A DNA stretch of 64,000 nucleotides from Rheinheimera sp. (GTDB lineage: Bacteria; Pseudomonadota; Gammaproteobacteria; Enterobacterales; Alteromonadaceae). A model generated the notes under the pieces. It searched no databases. It saw nothing but the letters and a program-made list of their open reading frames with translations, and was not told the origin of the DNA. This document shows, in pieces, positions 9,422 through 19,951 of this stretch. The stretch lies in the NCBI RefSeq assembly GCF_030690345.1, contig NZ_JAUYGV010000008.1:126433-190432 (forward strand), given 5' to 3'. Positions within the stretch are counted from its first letter, which is position 1; every line of letters begins with the position of its first letter. Position numbers and translations under genes: made by a program.

Positions 9422-9691
9422 TTAACGGCGTAAGCCTAAACGCTCAATCAGTGTAGCGTAACGGCTCTGGTCTTTACCTTTCAGGTAATCCAGTAACTTA
9501 CGACGCTGGCTAACCATACGCAGCAGACCACGACGTGAGTGGAAGTCATGCTTATGCTGGGCGAAGTGGCCCTGCAGGTGGTTAATAGAAGCAGTTAACA
9601 GAGCTACCTGAACTTCCGGTGAGCCTGTGTCGTCTTGCTTAACAGCAAAGTCGGCAACGATTTTTGCTTTATCAGCAGCGCTTAAAGACAT
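9422..9691 (-). CDS. rpsO: 30S ribosomal protein S15
   Basis: Starting from [15 protein letters not shown] the protein has 89 residues, the family standard. Upstream in-frame codons lack homology, and GGAG lies 7 bases before this ATG. The body ([23 protein letters not shown] ... [20 protein letters not shown]) is textbook S15. S15 binds 16S rRNA early in small-subunit assembly and in E. coli represses its own mRNA (family knowledge). A good promoter lies upstream at 9769-9796. Confidence 0.97.
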   Translation of the reverse strand: MSLSAADKAKIVADFAVKQDDTGSPEVQVALLTASINHLQGHFAQHKHDFHSRRGLLRMVSQRRKLLDYLKGKDQSRYATLIERLGLRR

Positions 9692-9768
9692 ATTTAACTC
9701 CAAATGTGAGTGAACTAAGTAAGGGAATCGCCGATCACTCATCCAGCAGACCCCAAAAAATCCGCCGT

Positions 9769-9796
9769 ATAATAGCATTTTACTGCTTTTTTACAA
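9769..9796 (-). promoter_or_regulatory. Sigma-70 promoter for rpsO
   Basis: On the minus strand a TTGTAA box (9791-9796) and a TATTAT box (9769-9774) are spaced by 16 bp. They lie between the end of truB and rpsO and leave an ~70-base leader before the rpsO start. Confidence 0.65.
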
Positions 9797-9817
9797 GGCG
9801 TTTCTGCTACACCACTC

Positions 9818-10744
9818 TTAGGGTAATGCGGCAGTATTTAATAAACGCCGCGAACTCAACACGCCTTGTTCAACCTGGCCAATGCCAAAGAAGCTATCGT
9901 CCGGGCCATGCAGTTTTATTGCGGCAATATCTGCCAGCGCAACCTGGCAACTCTGGCCATGTTGCAAGCGGTGTTGCTCTTGCGCTGTCAACTGCAGCTT
10001 AGCCATAGTAACAATACCGGCGTCCAGCGGCAGCAGCAACGTATCCATGGCAGAGAAATCTTTGCTTTGATGGCACAGCTCTGCCAGGGCATCGAGTTGA
10101 ACCGGAGTAATCATCTGCTCAGCATGAAACGGGCCCACCTGGGTGCGATGCAAGGCACCAACATGAGCACCACAGCCCAGCGCTTCGCCAAGGTCATCTA
10201 TCAGAGTGCGGATATAAGTGCCCTTAGAGCAGTGCACAATAAAATCGGCTGTGTTGCCGCTGAATTTCAGCAGCTCAAAGCGAAAAATACTGATTGGCCT
10301 GGCTTCGCGCGGTACGGTAATACCCTGGCGGGCATAGCGATATAACGGCTGGCCCTGGTACTTCAACGCGGAAAACATCGTTGGCACCTGCAAAATATCG
10401 CCGCGAAACGTCGTTAAAGCCTGCTCCAGATCCGCCTGACTGAACTGTACCGGCTTTTCACTGATGACTTCGCCTTCAACATCGCTGGTGCTGGTACGAA
10501 TACCAAAGTTAGCCGTGACCAGATAGGTTTTATCGGTATCAAGTAAAAACTGGCTGAACTTGGTGGCTTCACCAAAACAGATTGGCAGCAAGCCAGATGC
10601 CATTGGATCCAGCGCGCCGGTATGGCCGGCTTTTTGCGCCTGAAACAGCCAGCGCACGCGCTGTAAAATACCGTTGCTGCTAACTTCCAGTGGCTTATCT
10701 AACAACAAAATGCCGTTAACGGCACGGGCATTTTTCCGCGCCAT
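9818..10744 (-). CDS. truB: tRNA pseudouridine-55 synthase TruB
   Basis: A 308-residue protein, standard length. The catalytic motif GHTGALDPMASGLLP holds the nucleophilic aspartate (in ALDP). The TruB C-terminal region follows. It makes pseudouridine 55 in the T-loop of tRNAs (family knowledge). Its ATG overlaps the rbfA stop by one base (TAATG), giving tight translational coupling in the nusA-infB-rbfA-truB operon. Confidence 0.97.
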   Translation of the reverse strand: MARKNARAVNGILLLDKPLEVSSNGILQRVRWLFQAQKAGHTGALDPMASGLLPICFGEATKFSQFLLDTDKTYLVTANFGIRTSTSDVEGEVISEKPVQFSQADLEQALTTFRGDILQVPTMFSALKYQGQPLYRYARQGITVPREARPISIFRFELLKFSGNTADFIVHCSKGTYIRTLIDDLGEALGCGAHVGALHRTQVGPFHAEQMITPVQLDALAELCHQSKDFSAMDTLLLPLDAGIVTMAKLQLTAQEQHRLQHGQSCQVALADIAAIKLHGPDDSFFGIGQVEQGVLSSRRLLNTAALP

Positions 10745-11199
10745 TAGTTTGCCGGCTCGTCGCTGCTGCTGTCGGTAGTGTCTGTGTTGTCGGCCGCATC
10801 AGCCACATCATCCAAAGCCTGGCCCGACTGCAGCCGGCGACGGTCATCTTCCGCCCGTGCAGTGCTAACCAAAGTAGCCATACGAATACCTTCGTTTAAT
10901 GACTCATCAAAGGCAAAGCGGATATGCGGCACTATACGCGCCTGAATACGTTTACCTATAAGGCTGCGCACAAAACCGGAGGCGTCGTTAAGGATCTTAA
11001 GGTTATCTTCAACCTTATCATCGGCAAGACCTAAAAAGGTGACGAACACTTTGGCATGCGACAGATCGCGCGATACTTCCACGTCTGACACCGTGATCAT
11101 ACTGTGCAGCCGCGGATCTTTAATTTCGCGTTGCAGGATCACCGCCATTTCTTTTTTCATTTGCTGCGACAGTCTGTCGACGCGCGAGAACTCTTTCAT
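10744..11199 (-). CDS. rbfA: Ribosome-binding factor A
   Basis: I chose the ATG at 11199, giving MKEFSRVDRLSQQ, because RbfA proteins begin with this EFSR motif; an in-frame start 10 codons earlier lacks family similarity. The product of 151 residues has the KH-like RbfA fold (EIKDPRL, VSRDLSHAKVFVTFL, RIVPHIRFAFDESL) and an acidic, low-complexity tail rich in D, S and T. It acts in late 30S subunit maturation (family knowledge). A strong terminator-like hairpin sits between infB and this gene, so some transcription may stop before it. Confidence 0.95.
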   Translation of the reverse strand: MKEFSRVDRLSQQMKKEMAVILQREIKDPRLHSMITVSDVEVSRDLSHAKVFVTFLGLADDKVEDNLKILNDASGFVRSLIGKRIQARIVPHIRFAFDESLNEGIRMATLVSTARAEDDRRRLQSGQALDDVADAADNTDTTDSSSDEPAN

Positions 11200-11227
11200 T
11201 GCTATATTTCCATTGTCTGCAACAGAC

Positions 11228-11254
11228 AAAACAGGGGCCCAAGGCCCCTGTTTT
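11228..11254 (-). terminator. Strong hairpin between infB and rbfA
   Basis: AAAACAGGGGCC at 11228-11239 pairs perfectly with GGCCCCTGTTTT at 11243-11254 around a three-base loop, with Ts and As on both flanks. It fits a Rho-independent terminator or attenuator 17 bases downstream of infB. Confidence 0.75.
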
Positions 11255-11270
11255 ATTGCTGCGTTGCCTG

Positions 11271-13955
11271 TTACAGGGTGCGTTCAACCTGTATCACTTC
11301 GAACACTTCGATCTGATCGCCTTCGCGCACATCGTTGTAGTTCTTCACGCCGATACCACACTCGAAACCGTTACGTACTTCACTTACGTCATCTTTAAAG
11401 CGACGCAGCGATTCCAGTTCGCCTTCGAAAATCACCACGTTGTCACGCAGTACGCGGATAGGGGCATTACGCTTAATCACGCCTTCAGTTACCATACAAC
11501 CGGCGACTGCACCGAACTTCGGTGAACGGAACACATCACGTACCTGCGCCAGACCGATGATCTGCTGCTTAAACTCTGGTGCTAACATACCGGTCATTGC
11601 CGCGCGTACTTCGTCTAACAGCTCATAAATGATGCCGTAGTAACGTAAGTCCAGGCCCTCGTCTTCTACCAGCTTACGTGCTGTACCGTCGGCACGCACG
11701 TTAAAGCCGATAACAATCGCCGATGAAGCAGCAGCTAAGGTAACGTCGGTTTCGGTAATACCACCTACACCGCTGCCAACAATCTTCACTTTTACTTCGT
11801 CGGTTGACAGTTTCATCAGTGACTCAGTAATGGCTTCAACCGAACCTTGTACGTCAGCTTTCAGTACGATGTTCAGCTCAGACACATCGCCTTCAGTCAT
11901 GTTGGCAAACATATTTTCCAACTTAGACTTCTGCTGACGCGCCAGTTTCACATCACGGAATTTGCCCTGACGGTACAGTGCCACTTCACGTGCTTTACGC
12001 TCGTCTTTTACTACGGTTACTTCGTCACCGGCTTGTGGTACACCGGATAAACCTAAGATTTCTACCGGAATAGACGGGCCGGCAGTTTTAATCTCTTTAC
12101 CGTTCTCGTCACGCATCGCCCGAACACGGCCATATTCAAAACCACACAGCACGATTTCACCTTGCTGTAAGGTACCTTCCTGGATCAGGATCGACGCTAC
12201 CGGACCACGGCCTTTATCCAGGCGTGATTCAATCACCACACCACGGGCTAAGCCTTGCTTAACAGCTTTTAATTCCAGCAGTTCAGATTGGTTCAGAATG
12301 GCTTCAAGTAAGTCATCAATACCCATGCCTGATTTTGCCGATACCGGCACAAACTGCACATCACCGCCCCATTCTTCTGAGATAACATCGTACTGTGACA
12401 GTTCGTTACGTACGCGCTCAGGATCGGCTTCCGGTTTGTCCATCTTGTTCACTGCCACCACGATTGGCACACCGGCCGCTTTCGCGTGCTGGATAGCTTC
12501 TTTGGTTTGCGGCATCACGCCATCATCAGCCGCTACCACCAGGATAACGATATCTGTCGCCTTGGCACCACGGGCACGCATAGAGGTAAAAGCAGCGTGA
12601 CCAGGTGTATCAAGGAAGGTGACCATACCGCGGTCGGTATCAACGTGGTAGGCACCGATATGCTGGGTAATACCACCGGCTTCACCGGCTGCTACCTTGG
12701 CTTTACGGATATAATCCAGTAAGGAGGTTTTACCATGGTCAACGTGGCCCATTACCGTAACAACCGGCGCACGAGGCTCCAGTTCGCCTTCACCCTGACG
12801 GTCAGACATTACGGCTTCTTCCAGCTCGTTTTCTTTGGTCAGGGTAAACTTGTGGCCCATTTCTTCACAGACAATGGCCGCGGTTTCCTGATCAATCACC
12901 TGGTTAATGGTCGCCATAGCGCCCATCTTCATCATGATCTTAATAACTTCAGACGCTTTAACTGCCATCTTGGCGGCTAATTCGGCCACAGTGATGGTTT
13001 CGCCGATTTTTACTTCACGTTCAACCGGTTGCGCAGGTTTATTAAAACCGTGCTGCATGCTGGTTGGCGTTTTCTTTTTCTTCACATGACGGTTAGCACG
13101 GTTAAAGGCTTCTTTGTCATTGGCATCGTCTTTCTTTTTGCCTTTAACAACAGGGGCTTTTTTACCGGTACCGCGACGTCCAGCGCGCTCTTCTTTAGCG
13201 TCCACTTCGTCTTCGGCCTGCTTGGCAAATTCATTGCTGGTCAGGTGGTAATCGTCGGTATCAGCAGGCTTGGCTTTCTCTTCCTGTGCCCAGCGCTCGC
13301 CGTTTTCTTCGGCCAGTTTACGCGCCGCTTCTGCTTGCTTGGCCGCTTCTTCTTCGAGCTTACGCAGTGCTTCGGCTTCTTGTTGTTGACGAATACGATC
13401 GGCTTCTTTACGTGCTTCTTCTTTCGCCGCACGACGCGCCGCTTCTTCCGGATCGTCTTTTAACAGCTGTGCTTGCTTAGCTTCTTCACGGCGACGGGCT
13501 TCAGCAGCTTTACGCTCGGTTTCTTCCTTCGCTTTAGCTGCAGCAATTTCTTTAGCTTTGCGATCGGCCTCAGCGCGGGCATGCTCAGCTTCGGCATTGG
13601 CTTTTTCTTCTGCCAACCGGGCTTCTTCCTGCGCTTTCATTGTTGCTTCGTCCAGCACAGGTTTTTTCACGTAAGTTTTTTGTTTACGTACTTCAACCTG
13701 AATTTCGCGGTTACGACCTGCTCCACCAGCTACGCTGAGGGTGGTTTTTTCTTTGCGTTTTAATGTTAAACGCGCAGGTTCTGCCGACTTACCACCGTGC
13801 TGGGCACTTAAATGTTCCAGCAGGGATTTTTTCTCATCTTCGCTGACTACCTGACCGGCTGCTTTACTGATACCGGCATCAGCGAATTGCTGCACTAACC
13901 GCTCAACAGTAGTACCGACATCACTGGCTAGCTTTTCTATAGTGACTTCTGCCAT
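11271..13955 (-). CDS. infB: Translation initiation factor IF-2
   Basis: An 894-residue protein. The N-terminal IF2_N domain ([20 protein letters not shown]) is followed by a long charged Ala/Glu/Lys/Arg-rich linker (~100-260, predicted coiled coil). A second IF2_N-like segment ([20 protein letters not shown]) leads to the G domain: G1 GHVDHGKTS near residue 400, G3 DTPGH near 446, G4 NKMD near 500. Domains II-IV complete it. It recruits initiator tRNA to the 30S subunit and promotes subunit joining (family knowledge). The initiator tRNA gene of the same operon is upstream at 16253-16329. Confidence 0.98.
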   Translation of the reverse strand: MAEVTIEKLASDVGTTVERLVQQFADAGISKAAGQVVSEDEKKSLLEHLSAQHGGKSAEPARLTLKRKEKTTLSVAGGAGRNREIQVEVRKQKTYVKKPVLDEATMKAQEEARLAEEKANAEAEHARAEADRKAKEIAAAKAKEETERKAAEARRREEAKQAQLLKDDPEEAARRAAKEEARKEADRIRQQQEAEALRKLEEEAAKQAEAARKLAEENGERWAQEEKAKPADTDDYHLTSNEFAKQAEDEVDAKEERAGRRGTGKKAPVVKGKKKDDANDKEAFNRANRHVKKKKTPTSMQHGFNKPAQPVEREVKIGETITVAELAAKMAVKASEVIKIMMKMGAMATINQVIDQETAAIVCEEMGHKFTLTKENELEEAVMSDRQGEGELEPRAPVVTVMGHVDHGKTSLLDYIRKAKVAAGEAGGITQHIGAYHVDTDRGMVTFLDTPGHAAFTSMRARGAKATDIVILVVAADDGVMPQTKEAIQHAKAAGVPIVVAVNKMDKPEADPERVRNELSQYDVISEEWGGDVQFVPVSAKSGMGIDDLLEAILNQSELLELKAVKQGLARGVVIESRLDKGRGPVASILIQEGTLQQGEIVLCGFEYGRVRAMRDENGKEIKTAGPSIPVEILGLSGVPQAGDEVTVVKDERKAREVALYRQGKFRDVKLARQQKSKLENMFANMTEGDVSELNIVLKADVQGSVEAITESLMKLSTDEVKVKIVGSGVGGITETDVTLAAASSAIVIGFNVRADGTARKLVEDEGLDLRYYGIIYELLDEVRAAMTGMLAPEFKQQIIGLAQVRDVFRSPKFGAVAGCMVTEGVIKRNAPIRVLRDNVVIFEGELESLRRFKDDVSEVRNGFECGIGVKNYNDVREGDQIEVFEVIQVERTL

Positions 13956-13976
13956 TTGTGTTGTTACCTCCGTTGA

Positions 13977-15476
13977 CTACTTATTTTCTTCGCTAAACCA
14001 AACGATGTTACGGGCTGCCATAATCATGTCGGCGGCTTGTTGTTCCGACATAGTGGCTATTTCCAGTAAATCATCAACACCCAGCTCTGCCAGGTCGTCT
14101 AACGTTGTTACCCCTTTACTGGCCAGAACATAGGCCGTGTGGGTATCTAATTCTTTCAGCGCTAACAGCGCCTCACTTGGTTGTGCATCTTCCAGTGACT
14201 CTTCACTGGCCAACGCACGGGTGGTTAATACTGCTTTGGCACGGCCGCGCAGTTCTTCCACTGTCGCTTCGTCCAGACCATCGATGCTTAACAGCTCGCT
14301 GATTGGTACATAAGCAATTTCTTCCAGCGTGGAGAAACCTTCATCTACCAGCACATCGGCAAAGTCTTCGTCAATTTCCAACGCATCAACAAACACCTGA
14401 CGTACCTTAGCGGTTTCTTCCTGGTGTTTTTGTTTCATCGCAGAAACCGACATCACATTCAGCTCCCAACCGGTAAGCTGACTGGCTAAACGCACGTTTT
14501 GACCGTTACGGCCAATCGCCATCGCCAGGTTGGCATCTTCTACCGCGATATCCATTGAGTGGGCGTCTTCATCAACAATGATCGAGGCCACTTCAGCCGG
14601 TGCCATAGCGTTGATAACAAACTGCGCATCGTTATCGTCATACAACACGATATCTACCCGCTCGCCGGCCAATTCGTTCGATACGGCCTGCACCCGTGAA
14701 CCACGCATACCGACGCAAGCGCCTACCGGGTCAATACGGCGGTCATTGCTTTTAACAGCGATTTTGGCGCGCGCACCAGGATCACGGGCGGCACCACGCA
14801 GTTCGATCATTTCTTCACCGATTTCCGGCACTTCAATGCGGAACAATTCCAGCAGCATTTCCGGCCGTGAACGGCTTAAAAACAACTGAGCACCACGCGC
14901 TTCCGGCTTTACTTCAAACAGTAAAGCGCGCAGACGGTCGCCTGGGCGATAGGTTTCGCGCGGTAACATTTCATCACGGCCTAACATAGCTTCAGCGTTA
15001 TTGCCTAAATCAATAATGATGCTGTCGCGGTTAACTTTTTTCACCACACCGGTGACTAACTCACCCACCTGGTCAATATAAGCTTCTACTACCTGTGAAC
15101 GCTCAGCTTCGCGTACTTTTTGTACGATAACCTGTTTCGCCATCTGGGTAGTGATACGGTCGAACTCGATAGAGTCAATTTGCTCTTCGTAGTAGTCGCC
15201 AACCTGCACTGACGGATCGTCATACTGTGCAGCAGACAAGGTCATTTCGCGGTACGGATGCTCTTGCACCTGATCGTCCGGAATAACCTGCCAGCGGCGA
15301 AAAGTTTCATAAGACCCGGTTTTACGGTCAATGTTGACACGAACTTCAATATCGCCTTCGTTTTTCTTTTTGGTGGCTGCTGCCAACGCAAATTCCAATG
15401 CCTGGAAGATCTTCTCCCGCGGCACAGATTTCTCATTTGAAACTGCATCAACAACCAGTAATATTTCTTTTGCCAT
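13977..15476 (-). CDS. nusA: Transcription termination/antitermination factor NusA
   Basis: A 499-residue protein opening with the NusA N-terminal RNA-polymerase-binding domain ([22 protein letters not shown]), then an S1 domain ([21 protein letters not shown]), two KH domains ([39 protein letters not shown]) and two C-terminal helical repeats ([40 protein letters not shown]). The long C-terminus matches the enterobacterial form. It modulates pausing, termination and antitermination (family knowledge). It lies between rimP and infB, the universal order, with 21 bp to infB. Confidence 0.98.
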   Translation of the reverse strand: MAKEILLVVDAVSNEKSVPREKIFQALEFALAAATKKKNEGDIEVRVNIDRKTGSYETFRRWQVIPDDQVQEHPYREMTLSAAQYDDPSVQVGDYYEEQIDSIEFDRITTQMAKQVIVQKVREAERSQVVEAYIDQVGELVTGVVKKVNRDSIIIDLGNNAEAMLGRDEMLPRETYRPGDRLRALLFEVKPEARGAQLFLSRSRPEMLLELFRIEVPEIGEEMIELRGAARDPGARAKIAVKSNDRRIDPVGACVGMRGSRVQAVSNELAGERVDIVLYDDNDAQFVINAMAPAEVASIIVDEDAHSMDIAVEDANLAMAIGRNGQNVRLASQLTGWELNVMSVSAMKQKHQEETAKVRQVFVDALEIDEDFADVLVDEGFSTLEEIAYVPISELLSIDGLDEATVEELRGRAKAVLTTRALASEESLEDAQPSEALLALKELDTHTAYVLASKGVTTLDDLAELGVDDLLEIATMSEQQAADMIMAARNIVWFSEENK

Positions 15477-15505
15477 TGTGTGTTGCCTCGCTTTGCCCCG
15501 ATACC

Positions 15506-15961
15506 TTAAAACACCGGTACCACGTTTGCTTTATCTACGTTATCCATCAGCAAACGATAGGGTTTGCCATCTACTTCCACTATCAACATATCGTCTTCAA
15601 TAGCTGTTAGTACGCCTTTAAACTTACGCCGGCCATCCTGTGGAATAGCCAGTTTTACTTCAATTTTCTGCCCGACTACGGCAGCAAAATGCTCTGCCGT
15701 AAACAATGGCCGATCCAGGCCCGGTGACGATACCTCTAACAGGTATTCATTGGTGATAGGATCTTCCACATCTAAAATCGCACTGACTTCACGGCTTACC
15801 AGTGCGCAGTTATCCACGTTTACGCCATCAGCGTGATCAATATACAAGCGTAATGTTGAATGACGACCAGCCTGCATCAGCTCTAAGCCTAACAATTCAA
15901 AGCCGGCAGCTTCGACAGTAGGCAGCAATAGCTCTGTCAGTTTCTGTTCTTGCTTGTTCAA
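15506..15961 (-). CDS. rimP: Ribosome maturation factor RimP
   Basis: A 151-residue protein of standard length, with RimP hallmarks: [17 protein letters not shown], the [14 protein letters not shown] stretch and [14 protein letters not shown]. It is needed for 30S subunit maturation (family knowledge). It is the first protein gene of the nusA operon. Two terminator hairpins lie immediately upstream, separating it from the initiator tRNA gene, so a promoter between 15962 and 16026 is expected, though I could not pick a clear one. Confidence 0.96.
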   Translation of the reverse strand: MNKQEQKLTELLLPTVEAAGFELLGLELMQAGRHSTLRLYIDHADGVNVDNCALVSREVSAILDVEDPITNEYLLEVSSPGLDRPLFTAEHFAAVVGQKIEVKLAIPQDGRRKFKGVLTAIEDDMLIVEVDGKPYRLLMDNVDKANVVPVF

Positions 15962-16026
15962 CGCGACCTCCGGAAAAGCTGCTTTCGCCTATTACCTCAG
16001 CGGTAATATTGGCAACAACAGCAAAT

Positions 16027-16047
16027 AAAAAAAGGGCTGCTTAGCCC
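16027..16047 (-). terminator. Rho-independent terminator upstream of rimP (distal)
   Basis: On the minus strand GGGCT pairs with AGCCC around an AAGC loop, followed by seven Ts (16027-16033). It is the second of two terminators in tandem after the initiator tRNA gene. Confidence 0.7.
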
Positions 16048-16078
16048 AATACTGCTTAAAACTGAGTCTGCAGATACG

Positions 16079-16102
16079 AAAACGCCCCGAACTAGCGGGG
16101 CG
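16079..16102 (-). terminator. Rho-independent terminator downstream of initiator tRNA (proximal)
   Basis: CGCCCCG at 16083-16089 pairs with CGGGGCG at 16096-16102. On the minus strand TTTTCGT follows. It fits termination of the tRNA transcript. Confidence 0.7.
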
Positions 16103-16164
16103 AATGGGCATCCAATCAACTAACATATCGCCAATGTTAATTGAAATTCTAATCACTTCATAAG

Positions 16165-16219
16165 AAGTTGGTTGGCGGGAGCCCCAGAGTTTAAGAGCGA
16201 ACCGACAACCTTCAGCACT
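16165..16219 (-). pseudogene. Degenerate 3'-half copy of the initiator tRNA
   Basis: The block GTTGGTTGGCGGGAGCC ... GAACCGACAACCTTC at 16167-16213 parallels the 3' half of the intact tRNA-fMet at 16253-16329 (TTGGTTGCGGGAGCC ... GAACCGACGACCTTCGG). It carries inserted bases and a disrupted T-stem, and no anticodon arm follows. It is best read as a decayed partial duplication, possibly left by an integration or recombination event. Confidence 0.5.
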
Positions 16220-16252
16220 AAAACATAATTAAACTATTTTGTACTGCAAAGT

Positions 16253-16329
<77 letters not shown>

Positions 16330-16403
16330 TCCGTAATTGGCGCTTATTATATAGCGCTGGCTGGTTTATCGCAAGCCTTGCCTGAGCAAACTATTGATAT
16401 ATT

Positions 16404-16488
16404 TGGTGCCGAGAGCGGGACTTGAACCCGCACGTCCGAAGACACTACCCCCTCAAGATAGCGTGTCTACCAATTTCACCACCTCGGC
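16404..16488 (-). tRNA. leuU: tRNA-Leu (GAG)
   Basis: An 85-base class II tRNA with a long variable arm and encoded CCA, starting GCCGAGGTGGTGAAATTGG. The anticodon loop CTTGAGG gives GAG. Its location between secG and the nusA operon matches leuU in E. coli. Confidence 0.96.
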
Positions 16489-16501
16489 TGAATTAAGCGG
16501 A

Positions 16502-16831
16502 TCAGTTACCTACAGGGATATCGCTGGCGTCGTCTTTTTTCTGCTCAACCTGCTCAGTAACCGGTACTGACAGATCCTGCCATTCGTCAACCTGTTTGCT
16601 TTGGCCGGCGCTGTAGTTACCCAGTACCAGACTTAATACAAAAAAGATGGTTGCCAGAATAGTAGTCGTTTTGGTGAGGAAATTACCGGTACCGGACGAA
16701 CCGAACACAGTAGCAGAAGCACCGGCACCAAAAGCTGCGCCCATATCTGCGCCTTTACCGTGCTGAATTAACACCAGACCGATTAAAGCCAACGCAACTA
16801 ATAAATAAAACACTATCAAAATTTCGTACAT
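16502..16831 (-). CDS. secG: Protein-export membrane protein SecG
   Basis: 109 residues from MYEILIVFYLLVALALIGLV. A longer in-frame extension back to 16951 overlaps tpiA and has no homology. Two transmembrane helices (residues ~2-22 and ~50-70) flank the conserved QHGKGADMGAAFGAGAS loop. SecG assists SecYE translocation (family knowledge). It lies 2 bp after tpiA, so the two are co-transcribed, and the Leu tRNA follows. Confidence 0.96.
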   Translation of the reverse strand: MYEILIVFYLLVALALIGLVLIQHGKGADMGAAFGAGASATVFGSSGTGNFLTKTTTILATIFFVLSLVLGNYSAGQSKQVDEWQDLSVPVTEQVEQKKDDASDIPVGN

Positions 16832-16833
16832 GC

Positions 16834-17586
16834 TTATTCCTTTGCACCTTTTGTAACTGCAAGGCAAATTTGCGCAAATTCTGCTGGTTTCAGGCTTGCG
16901 CCTCCAACCAGAGCACCGTCTATGTCGGCTTGCTGAAATAATGCAGCACAATTGTCTGCATTAACACTGCCGCCATACAATAATTTTACCGTTTCTGCTG
17001 CCTGCGCATCGTATTGTGCCAAATGTTGCCTGATAAAAGCATGAGTTGCTTGTGCCTGTTGCGGCGTAGCGGACTCACCTGTACCTATGGCCCAAATTGG
17101 CTCGTATGCAATCACTGATTTCAGCAGTAATTCGGGCTGCGAAGCATACACCGCATCAAGTTGCTGCGCAATAACCTGCTGTGTTTTTTCTTGCCGGCGC
17201 TGCTGCAATGACTCACCAACACAAAGAATCGGCGTTAACCCGGCTGCAACGGCCTGTGTCAGCTTCGCGGCCACCAATGCATCGCTTTCAAAATTCAACG
17301 TGCGTCGTTCTGAATGGCCGACAATTACATAGCTGGCTCCAGCTTCCTGCAACAGCTCTGCACTAATTTCGCCGGTATAGGCGCCACTGCTTTCGTGGCT
17401 TAATGTCTGGCCGCCCAGGGCAAAACCGCCCTTGTTACTAAAACGTGCCAACAGCGTTGCCGGCGGGCAAACTACCACACTGACTTTATCCAACGGCAAT
17501 CCGGCCAGTGTTGCCGTCATTTGTTCTGCCAGCGCTGCTGAACCATTCATTTTCCAGTTCGCTGCAATCAAGGGTGTGCGTTGCAT
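16834..17586 (-). CDS. tpiA: Triosephosphate isomerase
   Basis: A 250-residue protein with the family active-site residues: NWKMNG near the N-terminus, the histidine in VGHSERR, the glutamate in AYEPIWAIGTG and the C-terminal phosphate loop LYGGSVNADNC. It interconverts dihydroxyacetone phosphate and glyceraldehyde-3-phosphate in glycolysis. It sits between glmM and secG as in Pseudomonas. Confidence 0.97.
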   Translation of the reverse strand: MQRTPLIAANWKMNGSAALAEQMTATLAGLPLDKVSVVVCPPATLLARFSNKGGFALGGQTLSHESSGAYTGEISAELLQEAGASYVIVGHSERRTLNFESDALVAAKLTQAVAAGLTPILCVGESLQQRRQEKTQQVIAQQLDAVYASQPELLLKSVIAYEPIWAIGTGESATPQQAQATHAFIRQHLAQYDAQAAETVKLLYGGSVNADNCAALFQQADIDGALVGGASLKPAEFAQICLAVTKGAKE

Positions 17587-17669
17587 GATACTGTATCCCC
17601 GTTATTTAACGGGCGCGATAGTAACTAACCACGCCCGTGCAAACAAGCATTATTGGCGCCTTTGGACAA

Positions 17670-19004
17670 TCAACTGGCGATTTTTACCGCAGCGGCAATC
17701 TGTTCGGCAAAACTGCGCACCAGCGCAGCATCTTCGCCTTCTACCATAACGCGGATTAACGGCTCAGTGCCGCTTTTACGGATCAGTACCCTGCCTGAAG
17801 TGCTTAATTTGGCTTCAACATCAGCAATCACTTGCTTAACATGCTGCTTCTCCAGCGGTGCAGTGCCCTTTTCAAACTTCACATTTACCAGTACCTGCGG
17901 CAACTTATGCATGCCACGGCTAAACTCCGCCAGGCTCATTTTCGCTTCTATCATCGCATTAAGTACCTGCAATGAGGCAATAATGCCATCACCGGTACAG
18001 GTATGGTCTAAATTCAGCACATGGCCGGAATTCTCACCGCCGATGCGCCAATTTTTCTCACGCAGCAACTCCATTACATAGCGATCACCCACTGCACTGC
18101 GGGCAAACGGAATATCCAGCTCTTTTAACGCCAGCTCCAGCCCCAGATTGCTCATCAGGGTGCCGACTACGCCACCTTGTAACTTATTTTGCTCTTTAGC
18201 TGCACGGGCAATAATGTAGACAATTTCATCGCCGTCTATTACACGGCCACTGTGGTCGACCATCATCACGCGGTCACCATCACCGTCATAGGCAATACCT
18301 AAATCGGCTTTTTGCTCCACCACGGTTTTTTGCAGTAATTCGGTATGGGTGGCACCGCAGTGATCGTTGATATTAAAGCCATCCGGCGTGGCGGCAATAA
18401 CAGTAACCGCTGCACCTAATTCTTTAAATACCGCCGGCGCTATGTGATAGGTAGCACCGTGCGCGCAGTCTATAACAATGTTCAGGCCTTTTAACGACAG
18501 ATGGTTAGGCAGGTGGCTCTTGCAAAATTCAATATAACGACCGGCGGCGTCGTCGATCCGGGTGGCTTTGCCGAGCTTTTCTGACGGCTCGCACACCATA
18601 GGTTGCTCCAGCTCGTACTCAATCGCCAGTTCTACTTCATCCGGCAACTTGGTACCGTCTGCTGAGAAAAACTTAATGCCGTTGTCATAATAAGGGTTGT
18701 GCGAGGCGCTGATTACGATACCCGCTTCAGCGCGGAAGGTCCGCGTCAGATACGCTACTGCCGGTGTCGGCATCGGGCCCAGTAAACGCACATCGATACC
18801 GGCGGCAATCAGGCCCGCCTCCAATGCCGTTTCTAACAAATAACCGGAAATACGCGTATCTTTGCCAATCAATACTTTACGGGTACCACGCTGCGACAGC
18901 ACGCGGCCAGCCGCCCAGCCTAACTTCATCGCAAACTCAGGCGTGATCGGAAAATCACCCACTTTGCCGCGTATACCATCGGTACCAAAATACTTTCTGC
19001 TCAT
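17670..19004 (-). CDS. glmM: Phosphoglucosamine mutase
   Basis: A 444-residue protein. It begins [25 protein letters not shown], has the phosphoserine loop [19 protein letters not shown], the metal-binding DGDGDR and the phosphate-binding [15 protein letters not shown]. It converts glucosamine-6-phosphate to glucosamine-1-phosphate for UDP-GlcNAc, peptidoglycan and LPS synthesis. It starts 3 bp after folP, so the two are coupled. Confidence 0.97.
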   Translation of the reverse strand: MSRKYFGTDGIRGKVGDFPITPEFAMKLGWAAGRVLSQRGTRKVLIGKDTRISGYLLETALEAGLIAAGIDVRLLGPMPTPAVAYLTRTFRAEAGIVISASHNPYYDNGIKFFSADGTKLPDEVELAIEYELEQPMVCEPSEKLGKATRIDDAAGRYIEFCKSHLPNHLSLKGLNIVIDCAHGATYHIAPAVFKELGAAVTVIAATPDGFNINDHCGATHTELLQKTVVEQKADLGIAYDGDGDRVMMVDHSGRVIDGDEIVYIIARAAKEQNKLQGGVVGTLMSNLGLELALKELDIPFARSAVGDRYVMELLREKNWRIGGENSGHVLNLDHTCTGDGIIASLQVLNAMIEAKMSLAEFSRGMHKLPQVLVNVKFEKGTAPLEKQHVKQVIADVEAKLSTSGRVLIRKSGTEPLIRVMVEGEDAALVRSFAEQIAAAVKIAS

Positions 19005-19007
19005 CCT

Positions 19008-19841
19008 TTATGCTCCATACTGCATGGCGGTCACAACCCTGACTGCCTGCACTGTTTCTTTGACATCATGCACGCGGATAATGCGGGCACCTTTTAATGC
19101 TGCAATAGTAGCGCAGGCCACGCTGGCTGCCAAACGCTCGTTAACCGGAATCGCCAATAACTGGCCTAGCATCGACTTACGCGACATGCCGGCCAGCACC
19201 GGGTAGCCGCTGTCGGCAAACTGCTGCAGTTGTTGTAGTAGTACATAGTTATGCGTCAGGCTTTTGCCAAAACCAAAACCGGGATCCAGAATAATATTCT
19301 GCTTAAGCACGCCGGCCTGCTGACATGTTTGCGCCCGTTCGAGCAGAAACTGTTTTACTTCTGCTACCACATCCTGATATTGCGGTGCCTGTTGCATACT
19401 GCGCGGTGCGCCTTGCATATGCATCAAACACACCGGCGCCCGTGCTGCAACGGCGGCTTCTAAGGCGCCAGGTTCGAGTAAAGCCCGTACGTCATTAATA
19501 ATATCGGCACCGGCCTGAACCGCTGCTGACATCACTACCGCCTTACTGGTATCGATGGAGATGACGCTATCAAAGCGTTGCCGTATTGCCTCTATTACCG
19601 GCACTACCCGCTCCAGCTCATCCTGTGCTGACACATCTGCTGCACCAGGGCGCGTAGACTCACCGCCAATATCAAGAATAGCAGCGCCGTCGGCCAGCAT
19701 TTGCTCAGCCTGACGCAGCGCTGCATCATAACGGTTATAGCGGCCGCCATCTGAGAACGAGTCCGGCGTAACATTTAAAATACCCATCACCAGCGGACGG
19801 CTGAGATCCAGACTGCGCTGACGGGGCAAAGCTAACTGCAT
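19008..19841 (-). CDS. folP: Dihydropteroate synthase
   Basis: A 277-residue protein with both DHPS signatures: GILNVTPDSFSDGG near the N-terminus and DIGGESTRPGA around residue 60, plus the pterin-site DPGFGFGKS. It joins p-aminobenzoate to the pterin diphosphate in folate synthesis and is the sulfonamide target. It lies in the ftsH-folP-glmM order common in gammaproteobacteria, but a terminator separates it from ftsH. Confidence 0.97.
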   Translation of the reverse strand: MQLALPRQRSLDLSRPLVMGILNVTPDSFSDGGRYNRYDAALRQAEQMLADGAAILDIGGESTRPGAADVSAQDELERVVPVIEAIRQRFDSVISIDTSKAVVMSAAVQAGADIINDVRALLEPGALEAAVAARAPVCLMHMQGAPRSMQQAPQYQDVVAEVKQFLLERAQTCQQAGVLKQNIILDPGFGFGKSLTHNYVLLQQLQQFADSGYPVLAGMSRKSMLGQLLAIPVNERLAASVACATIAALKGARIIRVHDVKETVQAVRVVTAMQYGA

Positions 19842-19871
19842 ATAAACTCCTGAACGGCAGGGCTGCTACTA

Positions 19872-19898
19872 AAAATAAACCCCGGCAAAACCGGGGCT
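19872..19898 (-). terminator. Rho-independent terminator after ftsH
   Basis: CCCCGG and CCGGGG arms around a CAAAA loop, followed on the minus strand by TTTATTTTT. It lies between ftsH and folP and would separate their transcription. Confidence 0.8.
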
Positions 19899-19951
19899 TA
19901 TATTAATTGGCAGCTATTAACTGACAACTATTAAATGACAATCAGCAGTGC

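Noticed and set aside
13029..13763. Plus-strand open frames rich in Phe/Leu opposite infB.
   Set aside because: They are the reverse complement of the Lys/Glu/Ala-rich IF-2 linker; composition explains them.
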